Shown: positions 1 to 8,046 of the stretch, piece by piece
Layout of the letters: every line of letters begins with the position of its first letter
How positions within the stretch are numbered: the first letter of the stretch is position 1
NCBI GenBank assembly: GCA_963808165.1
Contig: CAWEET010000007.1
Span: forward strand, 62,001 to 126,000
Direction: 5' to 3'
Length of the DNA stretch: 64,000 bases
Source of the DNA: Thiosocius sp963808165
GTDB taxonomy: Bacteria; Pseudomonadota; Gammaproteobacteria; Chromatiales; Chromatiaceae
Notes under the pieces: model-generated
Told to the model about the DNA's origin: nothing
Database searches by the model: none
The model's input: only the letters and a program-made list of their open reading frames with translations
Program-made: the position numbers and the translations under genes

Positions 1-1761
1 ATGCAGGTCTTTCTCTGGTTCCATGAACGCCCCTCGCCGATCTACCTGCTGACGTCGCTCGCATGCCTAAGCGCCGCGGCCACCGCGATCTCGGAACTGG
101 CGCTGATGCACGCCTCGTCGACCGCGATCTATGCAGAAATCCTGCGTTGGGAGAACCTGGCGGTCTTTCTGTTGCTGGTCTCGCTGGTGTGGGCGGTGTA
201 CCTCCACCTCCGCACCGGTCGCCGCTGGCTCGCCTCGGTCATTACCGTGCTTTGGGTGGTTGCCACGGTGATCAATTTCACCTCCGCAAACAGCATTGTC
301 TTTGCCGAAATCCATGCGCTCAAACAGCTGCCCACATTCTGGAATGAGACATTCGTTGGCGCTGTCGGAATCCGCAACCCATGGCTGGTCCTTACGGAGA
401 TCGCTTCGCTGCTGATACTCGTTTTTTTCGCCGATGCCGCCGTGCGCTCCTGGCGCCGGGGTCGCCGCCGACGTGCAGTGGCGGTGGGTATTGGGGCGGG
501 GAGCTTTATCCTGATAGGTGGCATACATTCGCCATTGGTCGATGCGGGAATCATTGAGACGCCTTACATGGTGGGCTTCGCGTTTCTGACGATGGTGCTC
601 GCACTGAGCTATGAACTTGTGACTGATGCGGTTCTGGCTTCGCGCTATGCGCTTGAGATCAAGGCCGGCAACAAGCGGTGGCATGCCCTCATGACGAATG
701 TACAGCTGTCCGTCATTGGAATAGACAGGGACGGGCGCGTCGAGCACGTCAATCCTTTCTTCGAGCGTCTGTCCGGCTATTCGTCTGAAGAGCTCAGCGG
801 GCAGCCGGCAACCCGGCTCGTCCCGGAGGGCGATGCAGAAGAATTGAAAAGTCGGCTCGAGGCCGCATCAAAAATTGGCCCTCGGCCGAAAAGCCAATGG
901 ACCATTCTCTGCCGCTCGGGTGAACGGCGACAGTTCATGTGTTCGACGGTGCGTCAGGATTCGCCGGAAGGCGCATACGATGGTGTCCTCACCGTCGCTG
1001 AGGACATCACGGACCGGCTCAGGGCAGAACGCGAGCTGACAGTGGCGCGTCGCGAAATGGAGCGCCTGATGCGCGCGAACATGTTGGGCGAACTCGCATC
1101 CGCGCTGGCCCACGAACTGAACCAGCCCCTGGCGGCGGTTCTCAGCAACGCGCAGGCGGCGCAGCGGTTGCTCGGTTCCGATGCCTTGGAGCCAGAGGAG
1201 CTGCGCGAGATCCTGGAGGACATCGTTCGCGACGACCGGCGGGCAAGTGAGGTGATTACCCGTATTCGGAGCATGGTGTGCAAGGGCGAGGCGCAGCGCG
1301 AGCCGATTCAGGTGAACGCCGCATTGCGCGCGGTGATCGGCCTGATGCAGGGTGAGCTGGAAGCGAACAACGTCCATCTACACCTTGCACTGGACGCCGA
1401 ACTGCCGGCAGTGGTCGCCAACCAGGTCGATATGCAGCAGGTCGTCATGAACCTGATGATGAACGCGGTCCGGGCGGTGAGTGATCAGCCGGAGGAGAGT
1501 CGGTGGATCGCGCTCGAGACTATGCAGCGGAACGGCCTTATTCGACTGGTGGTCGAAGATTCGGGTGCCGGTATCCCGGAGGATGTTGCGGGGCGCATGT
1601 TCGAGCCGTTCTTCACCACCAAGTCTCTAGGCATCGGCATGGGTCTGGCCATATGTCGACGCATCGTTGAAGGGCACGGCGGTCGGATCGGTGCCGAGAA
1701 CCGGGATACGGGCGGAGCGCGAATTTCCGTGGAGTTTCCGCTGACGCACGATGGACAGTAA
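1..1761 (+). CDS. PAS-domain membrane sensor histidine kinase
   Basis: Membrane-bound histidine kinase that should autophosphorylate and pass phosphate to the FixJ-type regulator that overlaps its 3' end by 11 bases. Hydrophobic segments fill roughly residues 15-212, followed by a PAS domain at about 225-340, a dimerisation/phosphoacceptor domain with the H-box HELNQPLAAV (His371), and an ATPase domain with an N-box near 480, a DSGAGIP G1 box and FFTTKSLGIGMGL near the C-terminus. This H-box type is common in FixL/TodS/DctB-like kinases. The ligand cannot be read from the sequence; the downstream sulfatase suggests a sulfated or aromatic compound, which is inference. The ATG is the first base of the window, so the true start could lie upstream. 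Confidence 0.9.
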   Translation: MQVFLWFHERPSPIYLLTSLACLSAAATAISELALMHASSTAIYAEILRWENLAVFLLLVSLVWAVYLHLRTGRRWLASVITVLWVVATVINFTSANSIVFAEIHALKQLPTFWNETFVGAVGIRNPWLVLTEIASLLILVFFADAAVRSWRRGRRRRAVAVGIGAGSFILIGGIHSPLVDAGIIETPYMVGFAFLTMVLALSYELVTDAVLASRYALEIKAGNKRWHALMTNVQLSVIGIDRDGRVEHVNPFFERLSGYSSEELSGQPATRLVPEGDAEELKSRLEAASKIGPRPKSQWTILCRSGERRQFMCSTVRQDSPEGAYDGVLTVAEDITDRLRAERELTVARREMERLMRANMLGELASALAHELNQPLAAVLSNAQAAQRLLGSDALEPEELREILEDIVRDDRRASEVITRIRSMVCKGEAQREPIQVNAALRAVIGLMQGELEANNVHLHLALDAELPAVVANQVDMQQVVMNLMMNAVRAVSDQPEESRWIALETMQRNGLIRLVVEDSGAGIPEDVAGRMFEPFFTTKSLGIGMGLAICRRIVEGHGGRIGAENRDTGGARISVEFPLTHDGQ

Positions 1762-2395
1762 GCCGATGACCGAGTCCCCAGCCATTGTCTGTATCATCGA
1801 TGACGATGCGTCCGTGCGCCGCAGCCTGCAACGGCTTCTGGTGGCAAACGGATACCGCGTCGAGGCCTTTGCCGATGCGCAGAGCTATCTCGCGCACGAA
1901 CCTGATGGGCGATGCGGCTGTATTGTCTTGGACATTCGCATGCCGGGCATCGACGGCCTCGAACTGCAGACCCGTTTGGAAGAAGAAAGGCCGCGTGCGC
2001 CCATCGTGTTCCTTACCGGCCACGGTGATATCCCGATGAGCGTGCGGGCGATCAAGGCGGGTGCCGCTGATTTTCTCACCAAACCGGTGGACGAAGCGGT
2101 CCTGCTGGCGGCGGTGACCGGCGCCGTGGCGTTGCACCGGCAACGCATCACCGAATCCAAGCACATTGAAGCGATTCATCGGCGCATTGCCAGCTTGACC
2201 CCGCGGGAACTGGATGTGATGCGTTGCGTGATCACCGGGGCTGCCAACAAGACGATCGCGAACGACCTGGGGATCGCCGAGAATACCGTAAAGATCCACC
2301 GTTCCCGCGTCATGAGAAAGCTGCGGGTGACCTCCGTGGCGGCTTTGCTCCTGGCCTGCCAGCAGGCTGGGATCGAGCCGGCAAACGAAACGTAA
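1751..2395 (+). CDS. FixJ/LuxR-family response regulator
   Basis: DNA-binding response regulator of the FixJ class. The N-terminal receiver has the acidic pocket DDD near residues 17-19, phosphoacceptor Asp61 in VLDIRMPG, a conserved Thr in FLTGHGD and the TKPVD lysine. A C-terminal LuxR-type helix-turn-helix contains LTPRELDVM and NTVKIHRSRVMRKL. It overlaps the histidine kinase gene, which points to translational coupling and a cognate pair. Likely targets are the sulfatase and outer-membrane genes downstream, which is an inference from position. A second possible ATG lies 15 bases further in. Confidence 0.92.
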   Translation: MDSKPMTESPAIVCIIDDDASVRRSLQRLLVANGYRVEAFADAQSYLAHEPDGRCGCIVLDIRMPGIDGLELQTRLEEERPRAPIVFLTGHGDIPMSVRAIKAGAADFLTKPVDEAVLLAAVTGAVALHRQRITESKHIEAIHRRIASLTPRELDVMRCVITGAANKTIANDLGIAENTVKIHRSRVMRKLRVTSVAALLLACQQAGIEPANET

Positions 2396-2506
2396 ATGCG
2401 AGAATTCCTTTCATTTCACCGCATCGGCTAGCCCATAGGCCTTTCGCCCTATATACCCTGCCCTCCTGGTCGACTAGCCTTCCCCGTGTCTTCAACGGAA
2501 CCGGCC

Positions 2507-2923
2507 ATGGCGCAGCCCGACCAAACGTCGATCGTGTATATCGTGGACGACGACCCCTCAGTGCGCGGGGCCTTGGCCCGGCTTTTGCGGTCAGCCGGGC
2601 TCGAGACACGGGAGTTCGCATCGGGCGACGAATTCATGGACGCCGGGATCGGTTCGGGGAAGGCCTGCGTCGTGGCCGAAGCGCTCATGCCGGGCGGCGC
2701 CGGAATCGATCTTCCGCTGCGGCTTCGCCAGTCTGGTCGCGATATCCCGGTTGTTCTGCTCACCGCGGAGGGCAACGGCAAAGGCCGCGCCGCGGCCAGA
2801 TCGGCTGGGGCGTTTTCGTTCTTTCGCAAACCGGTGGATGCCGAGGCGTTCCTGGATGCTGTCGAATGGGCGCTTGGTAACAGTGTTATGTGCCGCGAGG
2901 GTCCAGCGCACACCACGTGGTAA
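2507..2923 (+). CDS. Stand-alone receiver protein with Glu at the phospho-acceptor site
   Basis: Single receiver domain with no output domain. It aligns with the receiver of the preceding FixJ-type protein: the acidic pocket VDDDPSV, Thr in VLLTAEG and Lys in FRKPVD are all kept. At the phospho-acceptor position, however, the motif reads VVAEALMPG where the neighbour has VLDIRMPG, so Asp is replaced by Glu58 (codon 2678-2680). In response regulators Asp-to-Glu can mimic phosphorylation, so this protein may be locked on or may act as a phosphate-independent partner. The ATG at 2507 is preferred over an in-frame GTG at 2486 because a weak GGAACC site sits before it. It lies just before the outer-membrane gene. 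Confidence 0.8.
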   Translation: MAQPDQTSIVYIVDDDPSVRGALARLLRSAGLETREFASGDEFMDAGIGSGKACVVAEALMPGGAGIDLPLRLRQSGRDIPVVLLTAEGNGKGRAAARSAGAFSFFRKPVDAEAFLDAVEWALGNSVMCREGPAHTTW

Positions 2924-2932
2924 GGAGAACTC

Positions 2933-3790
2933 ATGAACGGACACATCAGAATTCGGCGGGCTGTGACGGCCGTTCTTGCTGGTCTTGGGCTGACCGCTGC
3001 TGCGGGCTTGGCCCAGGCGGAGCAGAAAGCCGGCGGCGGCGACCTGCGTGCGGCCACGCAAAACCCGATCAGCTCCATGATCAGCCTGCCGTTCAAATTC
3101 TCATTTGATAACGGCGCCGACAACGGCGATGCAGATATGCTGAATATTCAGCCCGTCATCCCGGTGACGGTCGGTGACTGGAACCTTGTCAACCGCCTGA
3201 TCATTCCACTGGTCGATGCGCCTGGCGGCATACCCGGGCTGCCGGACAACCCCGGCATCGGCGTGCCGGGTTCCGGTGGCCGGGCCTCCGGGCTGGGCGA
3301 CATCAACTACTCACTGTTCTTCAATCCGCTAAAAACGGAGGGAAGTGTGATCTGGGGTATCGGCGGATCGGTGACCATGCCCACCGCGACAAATGACAAG
3401 TTGGGTTCCGGCAAGTGGAGTATCGGTCCGACCGCCGTTGCCCTGATGCAGCCCGAGTGGGGGTCGATCGGAATCCTGGGCAGGCAACTTTGGTCCGTGG
3501 CCGGTGACTCGGATCGTGCCAGCGTCAGCCAGTCCTTGATCGAACCGTTCGTGAATTACAACCTGGACAACGGATGGTACCTGATCAGTGACTCGGTCAT
3601 TACGGTCGACTGGAAGATCAAGTCGGGTGACAAGGTGACCCTGCCATTGGGTGGCGGTGTGGGTAAGATCTTCAAGGTCGGCGACCAGGCGATGAATGCC
3701 CGCGTGGAGGCCTATTCGAATGTCGTCAAACCGGATGGCGCGCCAGACTGGACCATTGGCGGCACCATCCAGTTTTTGTTCCCGAAGTAA
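2933..3790 (+). CDS. Predicted outer-membrane beta-barrel (transporter-like) protein
   Basis: Secreted 285-residue protein. A signal peptide with positive residues, a hydrophobic core and AQA before residue 30 is followed by many short alternating strands and a C-terminal segment ending in FLFPK. There are no cysteines or enzyme motifs. It resembles the small outer-membrane transporter-like proteins often misnamed neuromedin U, which occur next to sulfatases and aromatic-degradation genes; that match is from memory of the family. The start is supported by AAGGAGAACTC directly upstream. It is nine bases after the orphan receiver and before the sulfatase, so a role in outer-membrane uptake of the sulfatase substrate or product is plausible but unproven. 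Confidence 0.7.
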   Translation: MNGHIRIRRAVTAVLAGLGLTAAAGLAQAEQKAGGGDLRAATQNPISSMISLPFKFSFDNGADNGDADMLNIQPVIPVTVGDWNLVNRLIIPLVDAPGGIPGLPDNPGIGVPGSGGRASGLGDINYSLFFNPLKTEGSVIWGIGGSVTMPTATNDKLGSGKWSIGPTAVALMQPEWGSIGILGRQLWSVAGDSDRASVSQSLIEPFVNYNLDNGWYLISDSVITVDWKIKSGDKVTLPLGGGVGKIFKVGDQAMNARVEAYSNVVKPDGAPDWTIGGTIQFLFPK

Positions 3791-3999
3791 TACAGCAGCG
3801 CCACCACGATCTTGGCGGGTCGAGAAGATACGTCGAATGAAGGGCACTTTGAAATGTACGCATTAACTCTATTGAGCCAAGAGGCAAAAACACGAGAAAT
3901 GACGTCCTTGCTGAACATCCACGAAATGAGAAGAGATGCAATGTGAAAAATGAAGTCGGTTCTAATCGCAAACCAAAACTAAAGCCGTGGAGGCATGCA

Positions 4000-5598
4000 A
4001 TGAATAAGAGGCATATGTTGTTTCCCCTGCTGGGGTTGGCGGCTATAGCCGCTGCACCGCTGCAATCCTTCGCATCGGCCGACAAGCCTAACGTCCTGGT
4101 GATCATGTCCGACGATGTGGGCATCACCAATGTCGGCGCCTATAGCATGGGCATGGCCGGCTACCAGACGCCCAATCTGGACCGGATTGCGAAGGAAGGC
4201 GTGCTGTTCACCGACTACTACGCGGAGCAGAGCTGCACCGCGGGACGCTCGGCCTTTATCACTGGACAGTCGACGGTCCGCACAGGGCTGACCAAGGTCG
4301 GTCTCCCGGGCGCGGCCCTTGGTCTCCAGCCGGAGGACCCGACGCTGGCCGAGATTCTCAAGCCTCTCGGCTATGCGACCGGGCAGTTCGGCAAGAACCA
4401 TCTCGGCGACCGCAACAAGTTTCTGCCTACCGTTCACGGTTTCGATGAGTTCTACGGCAACCTCTACCATCTCAACGCCGAGGAGGAGCCGGAGCACCCC
4501 GACTATCCCAAGGATCCAAAGTTCAAGGCCGAGTTCGGCCCGCGTGGGGTGCTCGACTGTGTTGCCACCGATAAGGAAAGCACGGTTGACGATCCCCGCT
4601 TCGGCCCCATGGGCAAGCAGGAATGCAAGGACACCGGTCCGCTGACCAAGAAGCGCATGCAGACCGCAGACGAGGAGTTCCTCGACCGAACGGTCAAGTT
4701 TATCAAAAAGAATCACGAGGCCGGTAAGCCGTGGTTTGCCTGGTTCAACTCGTCACGCATGCACTTCTACACCCACCTGAAACCGGAAAGCGAAGGCGTA
4801 ACGGGTCTCGGCATCTACGCCGACGGTATGGTGGAGCACGACGGCCATGTGGGTCAGCTGTTGAATTTGTTGGACGAGCTTAAGATCGCGGACAACACCA
4901 TCGTCGTTTACACCACCGACAACGGTCCGCACTACAACGAATGGCCGGACGGCGGCATCTCGCCCTTCCGCGGGGAGAAGAACACCAACTGGGAAGGCGG
5001 CTACCGGGTACCTGCGATGGTGCGCTGGCCCGCGAAGATTCCGGGCGGCAAGGTCGTCAACGACGTCACCTCACATCTCGACTGGTTCCAAACTTTGGCG
5101 GCTGCAGCGGGTGCACCGGACATCAAGGAACAGCTGAAGAAAGGCGGCAAGCACGGGGCCAAGACATTCAAGGTCCACCTCGACGGCTACAACATCCTGC
5201 CCAACCTGATGGCAAAGGAGGCCGCGGAGGTCGATTGGCCGCGCCATGAGTTTTTCTACTGGAACGATGGCGGCCAGCTCGTGGGGCTGCGTTACGAACA
5301 GTGGAAATTCGTTTTCATGGAGCAACTCTCCAAGGGCTTTTCGGTTTGGCGGGACCCCTTCGTGTCACTGCGGATGCCCAAGATCTTCAACCTGCGCACC
5401 GATCCGTTTGAGCGCGGCGACACCGATGCGAACAACTGGGAAACCTGGGTGATCCGCCATGCCTTCCTCTTCGTCCCGGCGCAGACCTACGTGGGTGAGT
5501 ACATCGCCACCTTCAAGGAGTTCCCGCTGCGCCAGAAGCCAGCGAAGTTCAACCTGGACGACGTGATGGCAACGATGAAGACGGCCACCGGGAAATGA
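4000..5598 (+). CDS. Arylsulfatase, secreted
   Basis: Sulfatase of the alkaline-phosphatase superfamily, hydrolysing sulfate esters outside the cytoplasm. The ATG at 4000 is chosen over the upstream in-frame ATG at 3943 because GTGGAGG sits seven bases before it and it opens directly on a signal peptide (residues 1-26, ending FASA). Metal ligands appear in MSDDVG (Asp38, Asp39) and TTDNGPH. The formylglycine motif reads CTAGR (Cys79 to Arg83), with Ala where many family members have Pro; both versions are known. Length of 532 residues is normal. No formylglycine-generating enzyme gene is visible in the window, so maturation depends on a gene elsewhere. A hairpin terminator follows. Confidence 0.92.
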   Translation: MNKRHMLFPLLGLAAIAAAPLQSFASADKPNVLVIMSDDVGITNVGAYSMGMAGYQTPNLDRIAKEGVLFTDYYAEQSCTAGRSAFITGQSTVRTGLTKVGLPGAALGLQPEDPTLAEILKPLGYATGQFGKNHLGDRNKFLPTVHGFDEFYGNLYHLNAEEEPEHPDYPKDPKFKAEFGPRGVLDCVATDKESTVDDPRFGPMGKQECKDTGPLTKKRMQTADEEFLDRTVKFIKKNHEAGKPWFAWFNSSRMHFYTHLKPESEGVTGLGIYADGMVEHDGHVGQLLNLLDELKIADNTIVVYTTDNGPHYNEWPDGGISPFRGEKNTNWEGGYRVPAMVRWPAKIPGGKVVNDVTSHLDWFQTLAAAAGAPDIKEQLKKGGKHGAKTFKVHLDGYNILPNLMAKEAAEVDWPRHEFFYWNDGGQLVGLRYEQWKFVFMEQLSKGFSVWRDPFVSLRMPKIFNLRTDPFERGDTDANNWETWVIRHAFLFVPAQTYVGEYIATFKEFPLRQKPAKFNLDDVMATMKTATGK

Positions 5599-5639
5599 CG
5601 GTCTGAAACGGCGCGCTGCGCGAATGTAATCGTGTAATC

Positions 5640-5690
5640 GGGGACAGACCACAATTTCTATCGAGAAACGTGGTCTGTCCCCCTTTTTCT
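5640..5690 (+). terminator. Perfect 13-bp hairpin with T tract (terminator or REP-type element)
   Basis: GGGGACAGACCAC (5640-5652) is repeated inverted as GTGGTCTGTCCCC (5670-5682) with a 17-base loop, followed by CCTTTTTCT and then a second CTGTCCCCTTTTTT. It lies 42 bases after the sulfatase stop and could terminate that transcript. The GGGGACAGACCAC core is also a common REP-like repeat in gammaproteobacteria, so it may have arrived as a mobile repeat. Confidence 0.65.
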
Positions 5691-5797
5691 GTCCCCTTTT
5701 TTCCGGGCAAATCTTCGCATCTGGAACTGGCCGTAATCCAAGAGCCCGGGAAGAACCTGGTGTTTTTCTCTGAATTTTGCTTTGACTGAACTCTTCC

Positions 5798-5984
5798 ATG
5801 ACTGAATTCGCTGAACCCACCCGGGGATTCCGAATACCATCCAAGGCTTTAATCGCCTTCCTCATCCTGACTTTTGGTATCACTTGGGGCTGATCGGTGT
5901 CTATATCGTTCGACCCGAATGGGCGTTATCGACGTTTGGTGAGATCAGCGGCTCGCACCCGCTCTTCTTTCTAGCCACTTGGGG
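5798..5984 (+). pseudogene. N-terminal fragment of a CPBP-family membrane protease
   Basis: A short reading frame begins at ATG 5798 (MTEFAEPTRGFRIPSK, then a hydrophobic stretch ending FGITWG) and stops at 5891. If one base is restored after GGC near 5890, the next frame continues LIGVYIVRPEWALSTFGE and then SGSHPLFFLATWG. This looks like the N-terminus of a CPBP (CAAX/bacteriocin-processing) intramembrane protease. The coding sequence ends exactly where the IS91-type relic begins at 5985, so the rest of the gene was lost. It is both frameshifted and truncated and cannot be functional. Family assignment rests on about 60 residues. Confidence 0.5.
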
Positions 5985-7219
5985 AGTATAAAAGGCTTTT
6001 CCGCCAGCTGAATCGCCTGATCGCAGCCGTCGCCACCAGCGCTCGGCCGCCCCGCTGACCATCGAACGGCATCAGGCCGGCATGTCGGGGGCGAATCCAT
6101 CCCGGCAACCCGTTCGCGGGCGCGTTTTTCTTCGTTCGCCAACCGCCAGGCCAATCTCCACCCTTGCCGCACCGCAGACAGCGCAGCCCAAACGAGTTCA
6201 TCCCGGGGTTGTCACCCCGTCTCGTCGAACAGCCCCCGCTGCGGTGGCGCCCGGCACGGCGGCCGCATCAAAGCTTCAGGCTCTGATGCTTTCGCATCCA
6301 GGTGGGCGAGGATCTTCTCGATGACCGCCGGATCCTCAATGCACGCGACGATCCGCACCGCACCGCCGCAGGCCGGGCAGGTCTCGATGTCGATACCGAC
6401 CGAATTGCCTGGAGCGATTTGGAACAGCCGAAGGCTGGCCCGAAGGGCGGAGGGCAGGATGCCCGGAGTAACACCCGTTTCAGGCGCTGCGCCCAGGTCA
6501 TCGCGGCGCGGCGTTCGGCCGGTGTCGGTTCATCCAGATCCTCTGTCGTCGCATGCTGACCGCCCCTGCCCCGCCTGGCCGGTGTCACCCGCGCACGGTA
6601 TTTGCTGTTTGGCGCAAACACCCCTACGTGAGAACCCCGCCTTCTTGATCAGGTGCGTGGCGATGCAGCGGTGGACAATGCCGAGCACCCGGCCCATGAC
6701 CTCGGGGCGGCTGGCGAACAGCGAGCGCAACGGATAAGGGACGCTCAGCACCCATTGGCGCACCGGCTGTTCCGGTAACACCTCGTCGACCAGCAGCGCG
6801 GCACTCTCGGCCATGCGTCGGGCGCCGCAGCCATCGCTTCCCTAAAGGTCCGCGGCAAATAACCGCGGAAATTCGTCGGCACTTACACCAGGTGCTCGGC
6901 ATGACAAGTTTCGCAGCGCGCCCTCAGAAAACCGTGCTCGAGACGCCCACACTTGAGGTATTCCTCGAACTCCTGCTGCACATACCCCGGCAAGTCCGTG
7001 CCCTGCGCCGCCAGGTGCGCCTTGAATGCGGGATAGTATTCCTCGACAAGTTGATAAAGGAGGGTGCGCTCCGGGCGGTGGCGCACATACGGCGGCGCAC
7101 CGATACCCGGCCTGGCTTCCCTGCCAGCCGGCGACGGCAACATGACGCATCCTTGCGATGTTATTTTCGTCTAGGTTAGCAGAGCCATCGGTTACGCCTA
7201 CGTAGAATCAGTCGAGCAG
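5985..7219 (-). mobile_element. IS91-family element, deleted relic (copy A)
   Basis: This 1.2-kb segment shares both of its ends with a shorter copy at 13586-14123. One shared end starts AGTATAAAAGGCTTTT; the other finishes ACGTAGAATCAGTCGAGCAG. Between them is a broken IS91-type transposase read on the minus strand, followed by a shared non-coding tail of about 220 bases. The flanking sequences of the two copies differ, which sets the boundaries. The central catalytic part of the transposase is missing, so the element is dead. Confidence 0.75.
6212..7143 (-). pseudogene. IS91-family transposase, fragmented
   Basis: Pieces of one IS91-type (Y2/HUH rolling-circle) transposase can be followed through three frames. 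The N-terminal part has RPERTLLYQLVEEYYPAF and a zinc-binding start (CETCHAEHLV). The second has MAESAALLVDEVLPEQPVRQ through THLIKKAGFSRR. The third has FAPNSKYRARVTPARRGRGG, then DIETCPACGGAVRI in yet another frame, ending FDETG. The second Cys cluster is scrambled, and the region that should hold the HUH histidines and catalytic tyrosines between GFSRR and FAPNSK is deleted. No function is possible. Confidence 0.8.
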
Positions 7220-7412
7220 TGTCCAGCAAGGCACAACGACGCGGAATAGTCATTCTATTCCAAGGAGTTGTAACGCAGCTGGGCGCCTCGCGGGGCGTGC
7301 CCTGGCGGCCGTAGCGTGATGCACCCCGAGGGTGACGCCCTAGTTGTTGCTGATTTTCAAAAACTTCAGACGCTTACACGTGGGACGAAGCGGTCAACTG
7401 CTCTTTCTAGGA

Positions 7413-7949
7413 TCATGGCCGGGTTCTTATCACCTTGCCTTCGGTGACGAATGACAGACCCTGTGTCCCCGTCCCCCCACTCATGATTGCTTGAACGATG
7501 GGGCTCACGACCTTTTCGTCCGCTTGCCACTCGACAATAAAATTCGCACCCACACCGCCCTGGTCGTCCCTGATATCGACGACAAAATTGGCCGACTCAA
7601 ATGGTCCAAGGGAACGCGGATCGTCGATGTAGTCTTTGAGTTGGGTGCCGGAATGGTCGGAGTAGCGGACACTGGTTAACTGGATCGATTTCGAAGGGTC
7701 GACATTGTGGACGGCCAGAGTAGACGACAGCGGCTGTCGGTCAGCCATCTCTCCCTGATAAATGTGAGAGTAGACCGGAACGTAGACCACCTCGCCGATC
7801 GGCGCCTCACGCGGGCGCTCTTTCCCCTCAGCCGCATCTTGCGCCGCGACTTCGTGGGGCAATGCACCGAACAGGGTCGTCGCAGCGACGCTGGTCACCA
7901 CGCATGCCGACCGAATGGCGCGCGCGAGGGTTGGAGTGCGTATCGTCAT
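7413..7949 (-). CDS. DUF3124-family secreted protein
   Basis: Small exported protein of unknown function. The ATG at 7949 opens a signal peptide (about 36 residues, ending HEVAA) and is preferred to longer in-frame starts. The mature part has the DUF3124 signatures YVPVYSHIYQG, LTSVRYSDHSG, LGPFESANFVVD and GANFIVEWQAD. No catalytic motif is visible. It is transcribed after the SulP transporter, about 100 bases downstream, and may share its transcript. It is intact although many neighbours are decayed. Confidence 0.8.
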   Translation of the reverse strand: MTIRTPTLARAIRSACVVTSVAATTLFGALPHEVAAQDAAEGKERPREAPIGEVVYVPVYSHIYQGEMADRQPLSSTLAVHNVDPSKSIQLTSVRYSDHSGTQLKDYIDDPRSLGPFESANFVVDIRDDQGGVGANFIVEWQADEKVVSPIVQAIMSGGTGTQGLSFVTEGKVIRTRP

Positions 7950-8046
7950 GGGCTGTTGATCCTGTACATTGTGTTTGAAAATCAATGATCGGAACACCCG
8001 AGCTCCAGCACCAACTCGACCGCAGTGGCGGTCTCGCCGGGGTGCA

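Noticed and set aside
2486..2506. GTG start for the orphan receiver
   Set aside because: No ribosome-binding site before it; the ATG at 2507 fits better.
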